Of a stretch of DNA of 64,000 nucleotides, positions 12,034 through 24,087 are shown one piece after another. This DNA is from Anaeramoeba flamelloides. Its lineage: Eukaryota > Metamonada > Anaeramoebidae. A program made the position numbers and the translations under genes. The notes below the pieces were generated by a model that saw nothing but the letters and a program-made list of their open reading frames with translations, made no database searches and was not told where the DNA came from. The stretch covers positions 18,166,001-18,230,000 of the forward strand of contig JANTQA010000047.1 in the NCBI GenBank assembly GCA_027625915.1, written 5' to 3'. Every line of letters begins with the position of its first letter. Within the stretch, counting starts at the first letter, position 1.

Positions 12034-12414
12034 CTAATAATTGTCTGTAGTTGGCGTAATTATTGTGACAATGATTGAAAATATACCAATAAAAAACAAA
12101 GGGCCAAATGCCTTGGTGTAAGTAACACTGTTCAAATTATCGAGCTTTCGTGCGAGCATTAAACGAAAGACAAAATAAGGGATCAGGTACATGAAGTTGA
12201 CAATTAAAAGATACATGCTTTTTGTCAATCTTTGCCCTTCAAAAGCGAGGCGTAAGGACGCACTTAAAATAAAATATCCAAATAACGCATCAAAGACCCA
12301 AAATGGTATGAAAACAGTGCTCCAATCCCAGTCAATAGTATTATCAAGTCTAAGTCCAATAAAAATAGTTCCAATAAGAAGCGACAAGCAAAATAACACT
12401 CCACCAAAATTCAT
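12034..12414 (-). CDS. Small four-helix membrane protein, TMEM185/TMEM60-like
   Basis: I chose the start MNFGGVLF at 12412-12414 (126 residues). An in-frame ATG at 12486 would add 24 residues not typical of the family. Four hydrophobic segments are visible, roughly residues 3-22, 32-52, 66-86 and 100-120. The first two helices are linked by the family signature GLRLDNTIDWDWSTVFIPFW, which resembles the xKLDxxxxWxWxxVFxPxW motif of the TMEM185/TMEM60 group (Tmemb_185A family). The function of that family is poorly known. The protein probably sits in an internal or plasma membrane. The gene is intronless and isolated, with more than 5 kb to either neighbour. Family membership rests on this motif and the helix pattern only. 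Confidence 0.75.
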   Translation of the reverse strand: MNFGGVLFCLSLLIGTIFIGLRLDNTIDWDWSTVFIPFWVFDALFGYFILSASLRLAFEGQRLTKSMYLLIVNFMYLIPYFVFRLMLARKLDNLNSVTYTKAFGPLFFIGIFSIIVTIITPTTDNY

Positions 12415-12932
12415 TTTTAGAAAATACAACAAAAAAGATTTAAAAAAAGAAAAGTTTTTAAAAATGATTATTGTTAAATCGATCACAAAAAAAAAAGCAC
12501 CAATATTGTGGACACTTTTTTTCTTGGCAACACTTTTGTTTTTTTCAAATTATTCCAAATTTTGAAAGGAATTACAAGATCAAAATTTAATAACTTTCAA
12601 TTGAAAAGTTTTTGCAATTTAAACTTTTAAAAACATTAAATTTTAACAACTTTCAGCTTTTTGGCTTTCAAAAGTACAGTTTTAGGTTTTTGAAAGTTGA
12701 ATAATATTTCTTTCTTTTGAACAACTTTCAAACATTACAATTAAATTCAAAATGCTATCTTTTGTTATTATTATTTTTTTACCCTTTTTTGGCTTACAAA
12801 AGTTTATATCAAGTATTTGAAATTTGAAACAATATGAATAAATATTACATACTGAACTCTTGCAGACTGTCAGTCTGAAAGTACCAAAAAGTCTTGAAAG
12901 TATTTATATGGTTTGTGCTATTCTTGTAGTGA
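12415..12932. other. Upstream flank of the membrane-protein gene
   Basis: It contains repeated CTTTCAA/TTGAAAG words (about 12590-12740), which may be a decayed repeat. No gene seen. Confidence 0.4.
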
Positions 12933-13044
12933 TTTTTTCTCAATCTGTTAAAATCTAACCAAACATTTATTCATAGACCCTATTTGAATCTTTAGTGCTA
13001 TTTTCGTCTTTATTTATAAATAATTTGGATTAAACAAATTCCTT

Positions 13045-13602
13045 AAGGTTTACAATCCCTGAAACTGGAAAAAAGATTATCTTGTATTGGGTGTGGCAAC
13101 TTGTTATTTTGGTTCTTAGCTGATCGATCCACAACTAAGTTTGGATAGTATAGGTGGTTGAAAAATGCTATTTTTGTCATTTTATTTTTTTTTTTTCCAA
13201 AATCCAGATTGATGAGTCTAAGATTAATTAATTGAAAGATATTTAATTAGTAATTGAGTTTTTTGTTTTCTGTGTTGAAATTTTTATTTACGCTTTGTAT
13301 TATTTGATGCTTAGAAAAAAAAATTTTTTTATTTACTCCCAATTCTGTAAAAGGAAAATTATAATTTCAATTGACAACCCAAAAATTAACACTTTCAATT
13401 CAATATATTCCAATCAATTAATCTTAGAGTCATCAATCTGGATTTTGGAAAAAAAAAAAATAAAATGACAAAAATAGCATTTTTCAACCACCTATACTAT
13501 CCAAACTTAGTTGTGGATCGATCAGCTAAGAACCAAAATAACAAGTTGCCACACCCAATACAAGATAATCTTTTTTCCAGTTTCAGGGATTGTAAACCTC
13601 AA
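13045..13602. mobile_element. Fold-back MITE, family F copy 1
   Basis: Arms of about 190-200 bp (13045-13235 and 13396-13602) are nearly perfect inverted copies. Both begin AGGTTTACAATCCCTGAAAC and share GTATTGGGTGTGGCAACTTG. The loop of about 160 bp is AT-rich and non-coding. F3 near 25.2 kb has the same end sequence. Confidence 0.9.
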
Positions 13603-14116
13603 GTCATATAATCAGACTATTGTGAAAAAAAGATTAACTTGTATTGGGTGTGGTTGATTGTTATTTTGGTACTTGGCTGATTGATCCTAGGCTTAGTATA
13701 AGATTTTAATAGTGATTCAAAAAGACAATTTTTTTCAATTTATATTTTCCTAAATCCCAATTGAAGAGTTTAAGTCATTTTGGGTGGAAGTGAATTTCCA
13801 AAAAAAAATGTTGTTTCTGGGTTTTCAATTGAAATTTTTATTTCCTTTTTGATTTTGTCTAAAGCTTTTAAAAAAATTTATTTTTTTAAGTTAATACCTT
13901 CAAGTATAAAAATCATTTTTTTGAATAAACACCAATCAATCTCATATCTTAGATTTTTCGATTTGGATTTAAGAATAATCCAAAAAAACAAACTTATTGA
14001 AGCACTATTAAAATCTTATACTAAGCCCAGCAATGATCAGTTAAGTACCAAAATAACAATCAACCACGCCCAATACAAGTTAATCTTTTTTTCAAATTAG
14101 TCTGATTATATGACTT
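13603..14116. mobile_element. Fold-back MITE, family F relative (copy 2)
   Basis: Arms begin AGTCATATAATCAGACTA and continue into GATTAACTTGTATTGGG. They are related to copy 1 inside (GTATTGGGTGTGG, TTTGGTACTT) but have different outermost ends. The open frame at 13780-14100 lies wholly in the palindrome and is not a gene. Confidence 0.8.
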
Positions 14117-14230
14117 AAGGGATTTGTTTAATCTAAATTATTTATAAATAAAGACAAAAATAATATTAAAGATTCAAATGGCGTATCTTGACTAATGTTT
14201 GGTTTGGTTTTAAAAGATTGAGAAAAAAAT

Positions 14231-14810
14231 GAAAAATCAATTAATTTTGTTTTCAATAATAAATATGAACTTTTTGAAAAAACACAACCGGTGAAATAAA
14301 ATCCATTTTTTTGTTATTGTAAATTTCAACAAAAGAGTTTAAGAAAATAATTTAGAGAGATGAGTATTGGATTTGAGGTGGACTTTTTGAATTCGTGATA
14401 TATGTTGAAAGGGATGCAATTATTAAAAACATAAAAAGTTATCAGAGCAGGATAATTCATTTTATTGTCCCAATTTCAATAATTATTTCAATATTTTAAA
14501 TCGACAAATAATGAAAATCTTCTATTTGTTATTTTTTTATTGTTATTAATAGTAAATTAATAGAAAAAAATAACCAAAATAAATAGAGAGGAGTTTTATG
14601 TTTTTTTTTTTTTAATCAAACGTTATTGTTTAATTTTTAAAAACATGGAATATACACCAAATTAAAATAATTACACAAAACCAAAAAAAAATATATAAAA
14701 AAATTCTTCAGAATACTAAATTATCATTTTTTTTCTTTTTTTTTTTTAGCACAAATAATAATATAAAAAAGGATTATGTGTCTTATATTCTATTAAATTT
14801 AGCTTAAAAT
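14231..14810. other. AT-rich intergenic spacer
   Basis: No gene or element recognised. Confidence 0.5.
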
Positions 14811-15500
14811 AAACTTTGTTTCTGTTAAAGGAGCCTAAAGTTTTTTCAAATATCAATTATTTTATCTAATTGACCATTTGAAGAACAAATATTAAATAAG
14901 CAGAATCACACACATCAAAGAATTGTTGATATACTTCTGAAAGAAAACTAATTAATCAATAGTATTTCATCTCAAATAGAAAAACTCAAATTCTTAGGGT
15001 AACATTGAGAAAAACAAGAGTGTTAGTTTGGATCTTCTTATAGTATTTGAATAATAAATAGGAAACAATTTTCATTGATTTTCCATACTTTTCTTTTAGA
15101 AATCAAGTCCCAAAACAAAGTGGATTGGGATTTGTGGTCTCTATTTAAAAATATAAATGAAAATGAAGTGAAAAATTTTCAGATTTATTATTCAGATATC
15201 ATGATCAAAGATTGAATAAAATTCCATTAGAAATCAATATGATTTCTCTACAATCATTTCCATAGTTTCAATAACATCATAGTAACATGTTTTTACAAAG
15301 TGACTATTGATCTTGCAATAAAAAAAATTTTTGCAACTGAATTAGGTTTTAAAAAAAAATCGAAAAAAAAAAATAAAAATATGCAAAACTGGTTTCAATT
15401 TTGAATAATTTCCAAAATAAATTTTTTCTTTTAATCTCCATGCAAACCCTTTAAACTCATGTAATTTACTCATAACAACTAGGTACTTTGACTTGAAATT
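14811..15500. mobile_element. MITE-like element, TTTCAGTCAAAG family copy 1 (long form)
   Basis: Left end AACTTTGTTTCTGTTAAAG, right end ACTTTGACTTGAAA. It shares the family body (CATCAAAGAAT.GTTGATAT, ATTGAGAAAAAC, CAATCATTTCCAT). An extra palindromic block at about 15047-15205 (AATAATAAATAGGAAACAA opposite GATTTATTATTCAGAT) is also seen in the copy at 41.1 kb. Confidence 0.85.
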
Positions 15501-18331
15501 CGTTGACAATAAAAAAATTGTAACTTATTTAATTAATTCAGATGCGGATTAAAAGGTTGTGGGATTATATTAGTTGAGTTAAACTAAAACACTTTGATAT
15601 ATCAGTAATTCTTATTACTAAATCATCTTTAACTAATAATTCAAATATAACATAAAAAAAAAAAAACCAAATCATAAAACTTATCCTTATATAATATTAA
15701 GGGTCTAGTCATTAACCATGGATTTACCCCATGTACAAATAGTGGTTTGAAACCAAAAAAAGAGTATTGTGAGATTGCCCTTCTTTTGATCGGCAATATT
15801 GAAATACCAAAAAAAAAATTTTGACAGAGAATCTGATTGACAAAATTCAAATAAGAAAAAAAAACAAAATCAAAGGATCTCATTGGAAAAAAATTCTATT
15901 CAAAAAAAAAAGTTTCAAAAGATTTTCACGTCAAAAAATTCAATTCAAAAAAAATTTGAAAAACATTCTCAATTCCATAAAATAAAAATGGAAAAAAAAT
16001 ATATATTATCTTTTCTTCATTCTATTAAAAGGGTTAAATTTCTTCAATTTAAAACAAATTGCTCTCTTAAAAAGCACAATCAATTTAATTCGATTTTATC
16101 TCATATGTGATTATATCGTAAATCTCGTTATTTGACCAAGTTAGGATTTTCTAAAATTCTTAAGTTAAAAATAACTTATTAGAGAGAAAATGAAAAAAAT
16201 GAAAATAAAAATATTCGGAATATATCAAAAGTGCCGAAGAGTGAAACTTCAAAATCAACACAGTTGTTTTCAAAATGATATATAACAAGCATTCTAATTG
16301 GAAATTGGGTGTATTTCTTTGTCATTTTTTTTCGAAAAAATGTGCTCATGTTTATTGTTGATTTTTGGAGATCGATCACGCTTTAAATGCAGGTTAGTTT
16401 TTGATTTGTGTTAGGCACTCATTAAAATTTCAAATTTTTTTTTATCTATTTCAAAAAATTATTTTTAACAATAATGACCCAAAACTTTAGATATAAATTA
16501 TCACTTTATTTTCTTTTTAATATTTTTTTTTTATGAATGGATTTTTTAAAGGAATAGACTTAAATTATCATTCCCTCGTCATTTGGTTATTATAATAAAA
16601 TGAATTAGGTGAACTACAAGCATGAAAGGAGAGGAATATTTTGAAATTGAAAACAAAAGATCGTAATATATTCTACAATAAATTCTACTTGTTTGTAATT
16701 TTTTAAATTTAATAGCTCTACAGCGGTGTAACTACCTCATGTTTTTAATTGTATCCCATTACTAAAATTTAACCCATTACTAATATATTGGCTGGCTGTA
16801 GAAATAAAAGAAATAAATCAATACTTTGACAAAAGTATATGAACAAGAAATAGGGTTCTTTAAATAAATTTTAAAAAAGGATTATGAAGATATTGAAAGA
16901 TTAATTGGTAATTTTTTGACCAAAAAATGAGAAAAATTTCATTTTTTGAATATCAATAAAAAAATCATTTAATCTCAGAAATTTTGTAAATATGACGATA
17001 TTTTTGAAACAAAAACATTTTAATATTGTTGAGTCATTTCGGCTAATCAAAGATCTAACCTCTAAAGTCAAGACAAATCCGTACCAAGAATATATAAGTG
17101 CTTTTTATCATCAAATACCCAAGTCTGAAAAAAAAAACACAATTTAGATTTTAGTAATGTGTTGGGGTCGTCAAAATGGGTTATTTACAATACTTAACTT
17201 TTAAAATAGTTCATTTCAAAACACATTTTGGAAGATCAATTAACTTAACAAAGTTTCTTTGTATATGAGTCAATAAAATACTTTCTTCAACTTTATTCAA
17301 AACTGAGCAACAAACGAAGAATTAAATACAGTTTTGAAAATCAGTATTAAATTTATCAATAATCTACCGAAATGTGATCCAATTTAAATTTCAAATCCCA
17401 TTAACAAATTTAACTTTGTTTTGTAACCTTTTTTTTGGGTTGATCACTTACTTACTGGCTTTTTCAAAGTTAATTGGGATAAAATTTCTTCTGATTATTA
17501 TTTTTATTTGGAAATCTGACTTATATTCGGGATTCAAAGTTTATCCCAAAACACTAAATAAAAATAACCAATCAACCAAACAAAGATCAGAATTTCAATA
17601 TGTTTCTCAAAATACTCTATTAGTAAAGAGAAAATGAAAATAAGGTTACAATTTTTTCCTTTTGAAATTTCAAATATCTGTATCAGGTGTGATTTTAATT
17701 GAAACCCCTAAACCAAACATTAAAAAATACATCCTCTCAAGAACTTTAATGATCTGAACTTCTGTGTTTATTAAGGTTATTATTGTTACACCCAAACAAT
17801 TCTCTTATCGAAATCTTTTAAAGATGGAACTTTAGGTGTTTATGAAAAGAATAGAACCTAATAAGTTTTAAAAACCTATTGGGTTTTTTTTTAAATTCAA
17901 TTAAATTCAACACATTTTATGAATGAATTTTTCCCTACAGATTTTTTCTGATTCAAAACCTTATATTATTGGTTTAGTTGCATTTATGACCAATTAGAAT
18001 CATTTTCATCCTCCACCTTCCCTCACAAAATGTAATTTCTTTTTTGGTATTCAAAAATTTAAGAAATACCATTTTTTCAATACACACCTTCCAATTAAGT
18101 ATTAACCCAAAAATATAAATTTCGTTTGATTCGTCAAAATTTATTTCCAAAAAAAAAAAACTATTTTTTGTTTCCAAAGTCTTGGAAAATGAAAAAGAAA
18201 AAAGTTTTCACTTCACTTTCATTTTCCTTTTTCTTTAACAAATAGAGTTTTCCGAGAAATAGTTTATAATTAATGATCTTTGTTTATTTATTTGTAACTT
18301 TATTTATTGAATATATTGGTCTACTGTTAGT
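15501..18331. other. Long intergenic stretch without a supported gene
   Basis: Open frames here (15641-15883, 15883-16110, 16179-16379, 17374-17637, 17974-18177) are short, dominated by K/I/N/F, and lack splice context or family likeness, so none is called. A tiny inverted pair TCTACAGC/GCTGTAGA flanks about 16718-16802. Nothing else recognised. Confidence 0.45.
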
Positions 18332-18532
18332 ATGACAACCAAAAACCAAAATGAAAACCAGATTTCTCAAAACAAAAATATGATCAGAGATTTTGAGAAG
18401 AAAAAATCGTACGATAAAAGTATTCATCCTTTTCAATTTACAAAAGTTATTCATACTTGGCAATAAACTCTGGAATCATTAGTATATGAAAATGAATCAT
18501 TAGCAACAGATTTGATTACTATATTTTGAAAA
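18332..18532 (+). pseudogene. Coding-like scrap upstream of the vWA gene, interrupted by one stop
   Basis: From ATG 18332 the frame reads 44 residues beginning MTTKNQNENQISQ and ending FTKVIHTWQ. It then meets TAA (18464-18466) and continues in the same frame for 21 codons (TLESLVYENESLATDLITIF) to a second stop. Amino-acid composition is far less low-complexity than in surrounding random frames. It could be a broken gene fragment, an upstream ORF of the vWA transcript, or a 5' exon whose splicing I cannot resolve. I do not recognise a family. Confidence 0.35.
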
Positions 18533-18592
18533 AATTGAAAATATATGTTTTTCAAAAGATTGTGTTATTTGAGAATCCATTTTTTTCAAAAT

Positions 18593-21500
18593 ATGGAATT
18601 CAAAGCAAATTCTTATCTTTTAAATTTAGACGAAACAAAAAAAATTCAATCTTTAACATTGAATCTTGAAAAAATAGGTCAAAGGCAAGACCAAGTGGTT
18701 CCTTGCACGATTTTCTTTGTACTTGATCGTTCTGGGTCAATGGCAGGGAAGAATTTTCGAGACGCAAAAGAGTCCATTTGTCATCTCTATGATAAGTTAT
18801 GGGATCAAGATCACATACATCTTGAATTAATTACTTATAACCATTACGCCATTGCAGAAACTGTACCAAGTGATTTAAATGAAGCAAAAAAACATTTGAT
18901 GAATTTCCGTGCAGGAGGAACAACAAATTTTACAGCTGCTTTTGATGCTCTGAGCGAACTACTTTCAAGATACCGTAGAAAACGAGATTTTTATATTATT
19001 TTTTTTACAGACGGAAACGACATCCATGACCAAGAACGTGGCAAACCACAGGTACACTCCTCAATGTTACAACTTCAACAGTGGTTGTTTCAGAAGGGAT
19101 CTTGTTCCGAGGTACATAGCATCGGGTTTACGCCTGATCATGATGCAATCCTTATGAATGAAATTGCACAGATTGGTTCAGCTCAGGGCACCTTTAGTTA
19201 TGTTAAAGAAAGCAGTGAGATTGAAAATACTGTTAGCAATATTATTTCATTGATCCAAGCAAGCTCATCCATTTCTGGGGAATTAATTCTAAATTCCCAA
19301 TTTAACCAAATAATCTATTTCGATAGAGTAGATCAAGAAAAAAACTTCGAAATGAAAAGGATGATGGACATGAGCGAAAATGAAAAAAAAGATTTCAAAT
19401 TAAAAGTTGGGAAAAGCCAAACAAACCAAGAGACAATCATCCAAGGTTTAAAAAAAAAACGACAAAATGAATATCTTTTAGACAAAAAAGAAAATGAAAA
19501 GGAAAATGAAAAAGAATATGAAAAGGAAAAAGAAAGGGAAAAAGAAAATGAAAAAGAAACAGAAAAAGAAAAGGAAAAACAAATAGAGCAATCAAATGAA
19601 AGAAAACGAAAAGCAATGGAAATAGAACTTGTAAATGAGAGAGAAACCGAATATTTTATTTCTGATCTCTTTCTTCAAACAATTTCAGAAGAAGATTTGT
19701 TATCCATTAAAATAACGTGTGGCGAGATTCAACAAGTTATTGAGATACACCCAAAAGTAATTGAAGAGCCACATGTGATGAAGAAGTTGGAATTAACCTT
19801 GCAATATATTCGACAGGAAGTGATGAGCATGACAAATTCCATAGTTGATCTGAACACGAGCGAAGAAGAATTGAAGCAAATGAAAATTGATATTGATCAA
19901 TATGACGAATTGTTGAACAAAAAGAGGGTGGTGTTGTACAAGATGAAAAAAAAGGAAAGGAGCGAAATTATGCCACAAATCCAAGATTTGAAGGAATACA
20001 TCGGCAAGTTTCATGAGTTGCTCAGCCGAGCTTTGTCAAAAAAATTCATTAGCAATGATCAAATCGCAACCTTAAATTCATTAGCTTATCGGTCCATTGC
20101 CAAGTCAAGATTGAAAAAGCAATTAAACAAAAGAATTGAAAAGAATATCAAATTGTTCCAAGAAATAGATGACAAAATCGAAAAGATCGTCTCAAAGATC
20201 GATTTTGAAAAGTTAAAAGAACAAGAAAAAGAATCCATTGGGGAAATTGGCAACTGTTATATTTCCACCAATAGCTGGATCGAGGCCCTAGAATATGAAG
20301 ACTGTTTATGTCTCGGCATTGACATTGGCAGAAATGAAAATGTGATTGCAGATCCTTCACAATTGGTCATTAAAGAGATCTTTAGCTCAATTATTTCTGC
20401 TCAGGCTTATTTGGATTCTGTCGAATTTGCTTTAAAAAACGTTTCTTCTACTGGTATTCTTGCCAACCTTGGTAGTTCGCAAGTCTGGGTCCATGGCGGG
20501 TTTAATAGTAAGAACTCTGGTGAAGTTGTTAAGGGGCAACACCTAGAAAAAATAACCGGCGTGATCCCCTTATACATTTGTGAGCAGAATTGGAAAGTGG
20601 CCCGATTGAAAGTAAAGCCATTGTTTGGCTTTATGACCACTCTGGATACCCTGGGTTACTCTTATTCCCAAATAGCAACAATTCCTTTTTTGGTGCTATC
20701 AAAGGCTGCAGAAAAAGTAGAGACCGAATTCGAAAAAAAGCGATTTGGCTGGATTCTGGATACCTGTAAGCATATATATCTGGATTCCAAGCAATTGAGA
20801 GAGGAAATCATCTCAAAATATAACACTTTTTTGAAAGATCCATTGGCAAGATTAAAAGGCTCCATTCCCAACAACTCTTTGTTCCTTGCACAGTGCGTTG
20901 TTGCCTTGCGCGTTGGCGATATCCAAATCTTGGATAATAACGAAATTATTCAATTTTCAAGAAGAATAATTGAAGAAGAATTTCGAAGGAGGCAGCCCAG
21001 GGATGTTCGGCAATTGCCACAAACTAAGATTATTGACCTTTGTATTGAATTATTAAATCTTGATTATGATGCCTTGGTTAAAGCGCCTCTTGAAAAATTT
21101 GAAAAGCGGTTAATGGGTATCGACATAAAAAATAATCAGTACTCCAATAAGGTTGCAAAGTTTAAGGAAAAATTAAAAAATGCCAACAAGTGGGACAATG
21201 AGGATGAAAAGCGGTTAATGCAATTTCAAAACAAATTAAATGAAAAGACCATAAAGGGAAATGATTTTGATTTTGATCATAGTAAGATAGCGCTTGAGAC
21301 ATTTAAATCCCCAACGTTTACAGTGGAAATAAACAAATATCGCAACTCTAAACAATTCTTATCAAAAAATAGGTATCTTTTTACAAAATACATTTGCCCA
21401 ATGATGCAAATTCTTAAAAAATTTTGGTTGAATGAAGAAGATCAACCAAAATTAATGGAATTAAAAGATTTTGGAATTGAAAATGACAAAATCTTTTTTG

Positions 21501-22135
21501 AAATGTTATTGCAAAATTTGTTCAATATCAAAAATTCAATTTTAAAATCATCGATAGAAGGGAATAGGTATATGAACATTTACGAAAATCCAAATTCCTT
21601 TATAAAATCTTTTGTAAATAATACTCTTGAAATAACCATCAAGGTGGATAAAAATAAAATTATTAATAGATTTAATAAAATGAACTATCAAAACGTAGCA
21701 AAGGCTTTTGCCTTGACTAATAATTTGGTGTACGCGGCAGCATTGCTAGATGGTACCAAACTGGGTGTAAATGTTGGGTATTTTATAAATGCCTTACACG
21801 GTTATACTTGCCCTTTTATTCTTGAAAAATTGAAAATGTTGTTAGACGGCCATTTTAGAGGTGTACCCATATTCGTGGATAAAAAGAGCCAAAGTAATAA
21901 GAATAACCAATTCGTCAAATGGGTGCCTAGTAAAAAAAAATTCCACAAAATTTATAAAAAGAACAAGACAATTGGCTCGCCCCAAATTTGGAAAGAACTA
22001 TTTCCGAAATTTGCATATATCATTGATAAAAATTTAGACTATGAAAAAATTGATAATGACCCCTTGAATCGAAGAGTGTATAATCGAAGAAAGCGTAAAA
22101 AGGGTAAAATTAATGGAAATAATAATTTGTGGTAA
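18593..22135 (+). CDS. Large von Willebrand factor A domain protein
   Basis: Start chosen at MEFKANSYLLN (18593) rather than the in-frame ATG at 18545, whose 16 extra residues look unrelated. The single exon encodes 1180 residues. Residues ~38-230 form a vWA domain with an intact metal-binding site: DRSGS at 45-49, GGTTNF near residue 105 and FFTDGND near 140. A Lys/Glu tract follows (about residues 295-345), then a predicted coiled coil (about 410-530). A conserved-looking central region near residue 560 reads SWIEALEYEDCLCLGIDIGR, then DPSQLVIKEI. A long helical C-terminal half ends in a basic tail. Cytosolic vWA proteins of protists with this layout are known but mostly uncharacterised, and a role in protein-complex assembly is only a guess. 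No signal peptide or membrane segment is seen. Confidence 0.88.
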   Translation: MEFKANSYLLNLDETKKIQSLTLNLEKIGQRQDQVVPCTIFFVLDRSGSMAGKNFRDAKESICHLYDKLWDQDHIHLELITYNHYAIAETVPSDLNEAKKHLMNFRAGGTTNFTAAFDALSELLSRYRRKRDFYIIFFTDGNDIHDQERGKPQVHSSMLQLQQWLFQKGSCSEVHSIGFTPDHDAILMNEIAQIGSAQGTFSYVKESSEIENTVSNIISLIQASSSISGELILNSQFNQIIYFDRVDQEKNFEMKRMMDMSENEKKDFKLKVGKSQTNQETIIQGLKKKRQNEYLLDKKENEKENEKEYEKEKEREKENEKETEKEKEKQIEQSNERKRKAMEIELVNERETEYFISDLFLQTISEEDLLSIKITCGEIQQVIEIHPKVIEEPHVMKKLELTLQYIRQEVMSMTNSIVDLNTSEEELKQMKIDIDQYDELLNKKRVVLYKMKKKERSEIMPQIQDLKEYIGKFHELLSRALSKKFISNDQIATLNSLAYRSIAKSRLKKQLNKRIEKNIKLFQEIDDKIEKIVSKIDFEKLKEQEKESIGEIGNCYISTNSWIEALEYEDCLCLGIDIGRNENVIADPSQLVIKEIFSSIISAQAYLDSVEFALKNVSSTGILANLGSSQVWVHGGFNSKNSGEVVKGQHLEKITGVIPLYICEQNWKVARLKVKPLFGFMTTLDTLGYSYSQIATIPFLVLSKAAEKVETEFEKKRFGWILDTCKHIYLDSKQLREEIISKYNTFLKDPLARLKGSIPNNSLFLAQCVVALRVGDIQILDNNEIIQFSRRIIEEEFRRRQPRDVRQLPQTKIIDLCIELLNLDYDALVKAPLEKFEKRLMGIDIKNNQYSNKVAKFKEKLKNANKWDNEDEKRLMQFQNKLNEKTIKGNDFDFDHSKIALETFKSPTFTVEINKYRNSKQFLSKNRYLFTKYICPMMQILKKFWLNEEDQPKLMELKDFGIENDKIFFEMLLQNLFNIKNSILKSSIEGNRYMNIYENPNSFIKSFVNNTLEITIKVDKNKIINRFNKMNYQNVAKAFALTNNLVYAAALLDGTKLGVNVGYFINALHGYTCPFILEKLKMLLDGHFRGVPIFVDKKSQSNKNNQFVKWVPSKKKFHKIYKKNKTIGSPQIWKELFPKFAYIIDKNLDYEKIDNDPLNRRVYNRRKRKKGKINGNNNLW

Positions 22136-22432
22136 AGGTGTGTTGGTTCTTTTTCTAAAGATGGCTTTAAATAACACAGTTTTAAGATTTTTTTTTTTTT
22201 TTTTTATTTTTGGTTGCTTTAATTTTGATCTACTTAAAATTAATTAAATAAATAATCATTTCATGAATTTTTTTTTTTTTTTTATTTTTATTACATTTGT
22301 CATTTATGTATAAATCAAAGATACAGTAAGAAAAGTTTTTTTTTTTAATTTTTTTTGTATTATCGGGCTTTTCTAAACTGTATTGTGTTATGATTTTATA
22401 TAAAATACATATATTATGTTTTTCTTATTACA
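22136..22432. other. 3' flank of the vWA gene
   Basis: Poly-T tracts only. No feature recognised. Confidence 0.5.
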
Positions 22433-22968
22433 AGCTTTGTTTTAGTCAAGTATCACAACATTTTTTTCACAAATACCAATTTTTTTTTTATAATTGACCT
22501 TTGAAGAACAAATCTATAATAAGAAATAAAAAGGATAATAAACATCAAAGAATAGTCAGTATCCATCGGGAATAAAATGAATTAATCAATAAATTTTCTT
22601 GAAAATTGGATAAACTCGAATTCTTCTTTGCTATTGAGAAAAACAACAATGTCCATTTTGATCTTCGATTGAAGATCAAGAAAATTTCGGTATAAATTGT
22701 TAAACATTTCTCTATAATCATTTTTACTATTTTAATAATAGAAGAATGTCATGTGTTTACCAGGTGACTATAAATCTTGTAATAATAAAAAAAAATTAGC
22801 AAATGAATTATGTGCTAAAAAAAAAATCGAAAAAAAATTGGGAAAAATGTGAAAAAATTGGTTTCAATTTTGAAATTTCAAAAATAAATTTTATCTTCGA
22901 ATATCTACGTAAACTCCGGTAAACACATTTAATTAACTCGTCATCACTGTTATTCTTTGGCTAGAAAA
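22433..22968. mobile_element. MITE-like element, TTTCAGTCAAAG family copy 2 (short form)
   Basis: Ends AGCTTTGTTTTAGTCAAG and TTCTTTGGCTAGAAAA. The body shares CATCAAAGAATAGTCAGTAT, GAGAAAAACAACAATGTCC and GATCTTCGATTGAAGATCAA with the other copies. Non-coding. Confidence 0.85.
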
Positions 22969-22984
22969 TGGATTATATCTTTCT

Positions 22985-23011
22985 ATATATATATATATAT
23001 ATATATATTAT
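22985..23011. repeat. TA dinucleotide microsatellite
   Basis: An uninterrupted run of about 12 TA units. Confidence 0.9.
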
Positions 23012-24087
23012 ATCAACTTTTTTTTTGTTTCTTTTTTCTTATTAGTTTAAGAACGATTGATAAGATTAATTTATTTTTCTTATAGTTTTTTTTAGTAGAG
23101 TAGATAAATTTAAATAGTTAATTGAAAAAGATACAAAATTTTTAGTCGAAAAAAAAGCAATAATTTTCAAGATCAGACAACAAAGCACTAAAAATGGAAG
23201 ATAATTTTCAATCAGAGTATAAATTATATTCTTAAATCGAAATTCAAAGGTGCACTGGGATTACCTACAGCCAACCCTAACAATGATGATGACTGAAATG
23301 TAGGTATTCTAAATGAATTTTTCATATACACCACAAAAACTACTCTTTCATTTTGATTAAGACTCTTTTCATCTTCTAATAAGATTAAAATAATAGTTTT
23401 TTGATAAAATCTGTTTTTGGGGTTTTGTTCATATTAAATTTTTTTGTAAATATGTATTTACACAAATAGATAATAAGTGTAGTATTGATTTAGATGGTAT
23501 ATAAATAATTTTTGCTTATTTATTCCTACAAAAATATGGATAAAAGACCCCAATGAAAAACTAATTGTCATCCAATATTCTTAGGTATGTTTCTAAAGTT
23601 TTGGTTTTTATGAGATTAAAAACAAAATCAAAAAAAAAACGACAAAATAACAAAATTGTTGAAAAAAAATTATTTTTAATCTTAGGGTAAAGGATCGGAA
23701 ATATCTTCACCAAAATGAGAGAGTGTAATTTTTTATGTGTGGGGAGAATTCATTGGGGGTGTCAGATTTAATAATGAACTAAAAAATGAAAAAAAGTCGG
23801 ACTTATTCTAACATTTTTTAAATGTTCCGTACACTTTTATCTCTTAAAAATTGAATGACTTAAAAAAAGCCGATTTCAAATTACAAATATTTGTTGGTAA
23901 AACAGGATCATAAACAAAAAGTTATTTTGTTGAATAACATGATAGTGTGATTGTTTACTTGATTTTAGCTTGTAGACTCTTTTTTTTGATTATTAATTTG
24001 TTTTATCATTTGAAAAAAAAGTTCAACAAGATTTTTAATGGGTAACAGTAAGAAAAATGAACAATAAGATAATAAATTAAAGGTAAA
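23012..24087. other. Intergenic spacer without a supported gene
   Basis: AT-rich. Slightly less biased stretches near 23250-23290 and 23690-23770 have no open frame. Confidence 0.45.

Larger units (their letters stand above)
12933..14230. mobile_element. Compound fold-back structure (family F)
   Basis: The outer arms 12933-13044 and about 14117-14230 are inverted copies sharing TCTTTATTTATAAATAATTT and AAACAAAT(T/C)CCTTAAG. Between them lie two fold-back elements side by side (13045-13602 and 13603-14116). No transposase is present. It may be a fold-back element that acquired two relatives, or a rearranged long palindrome. Confidence 0.75.
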
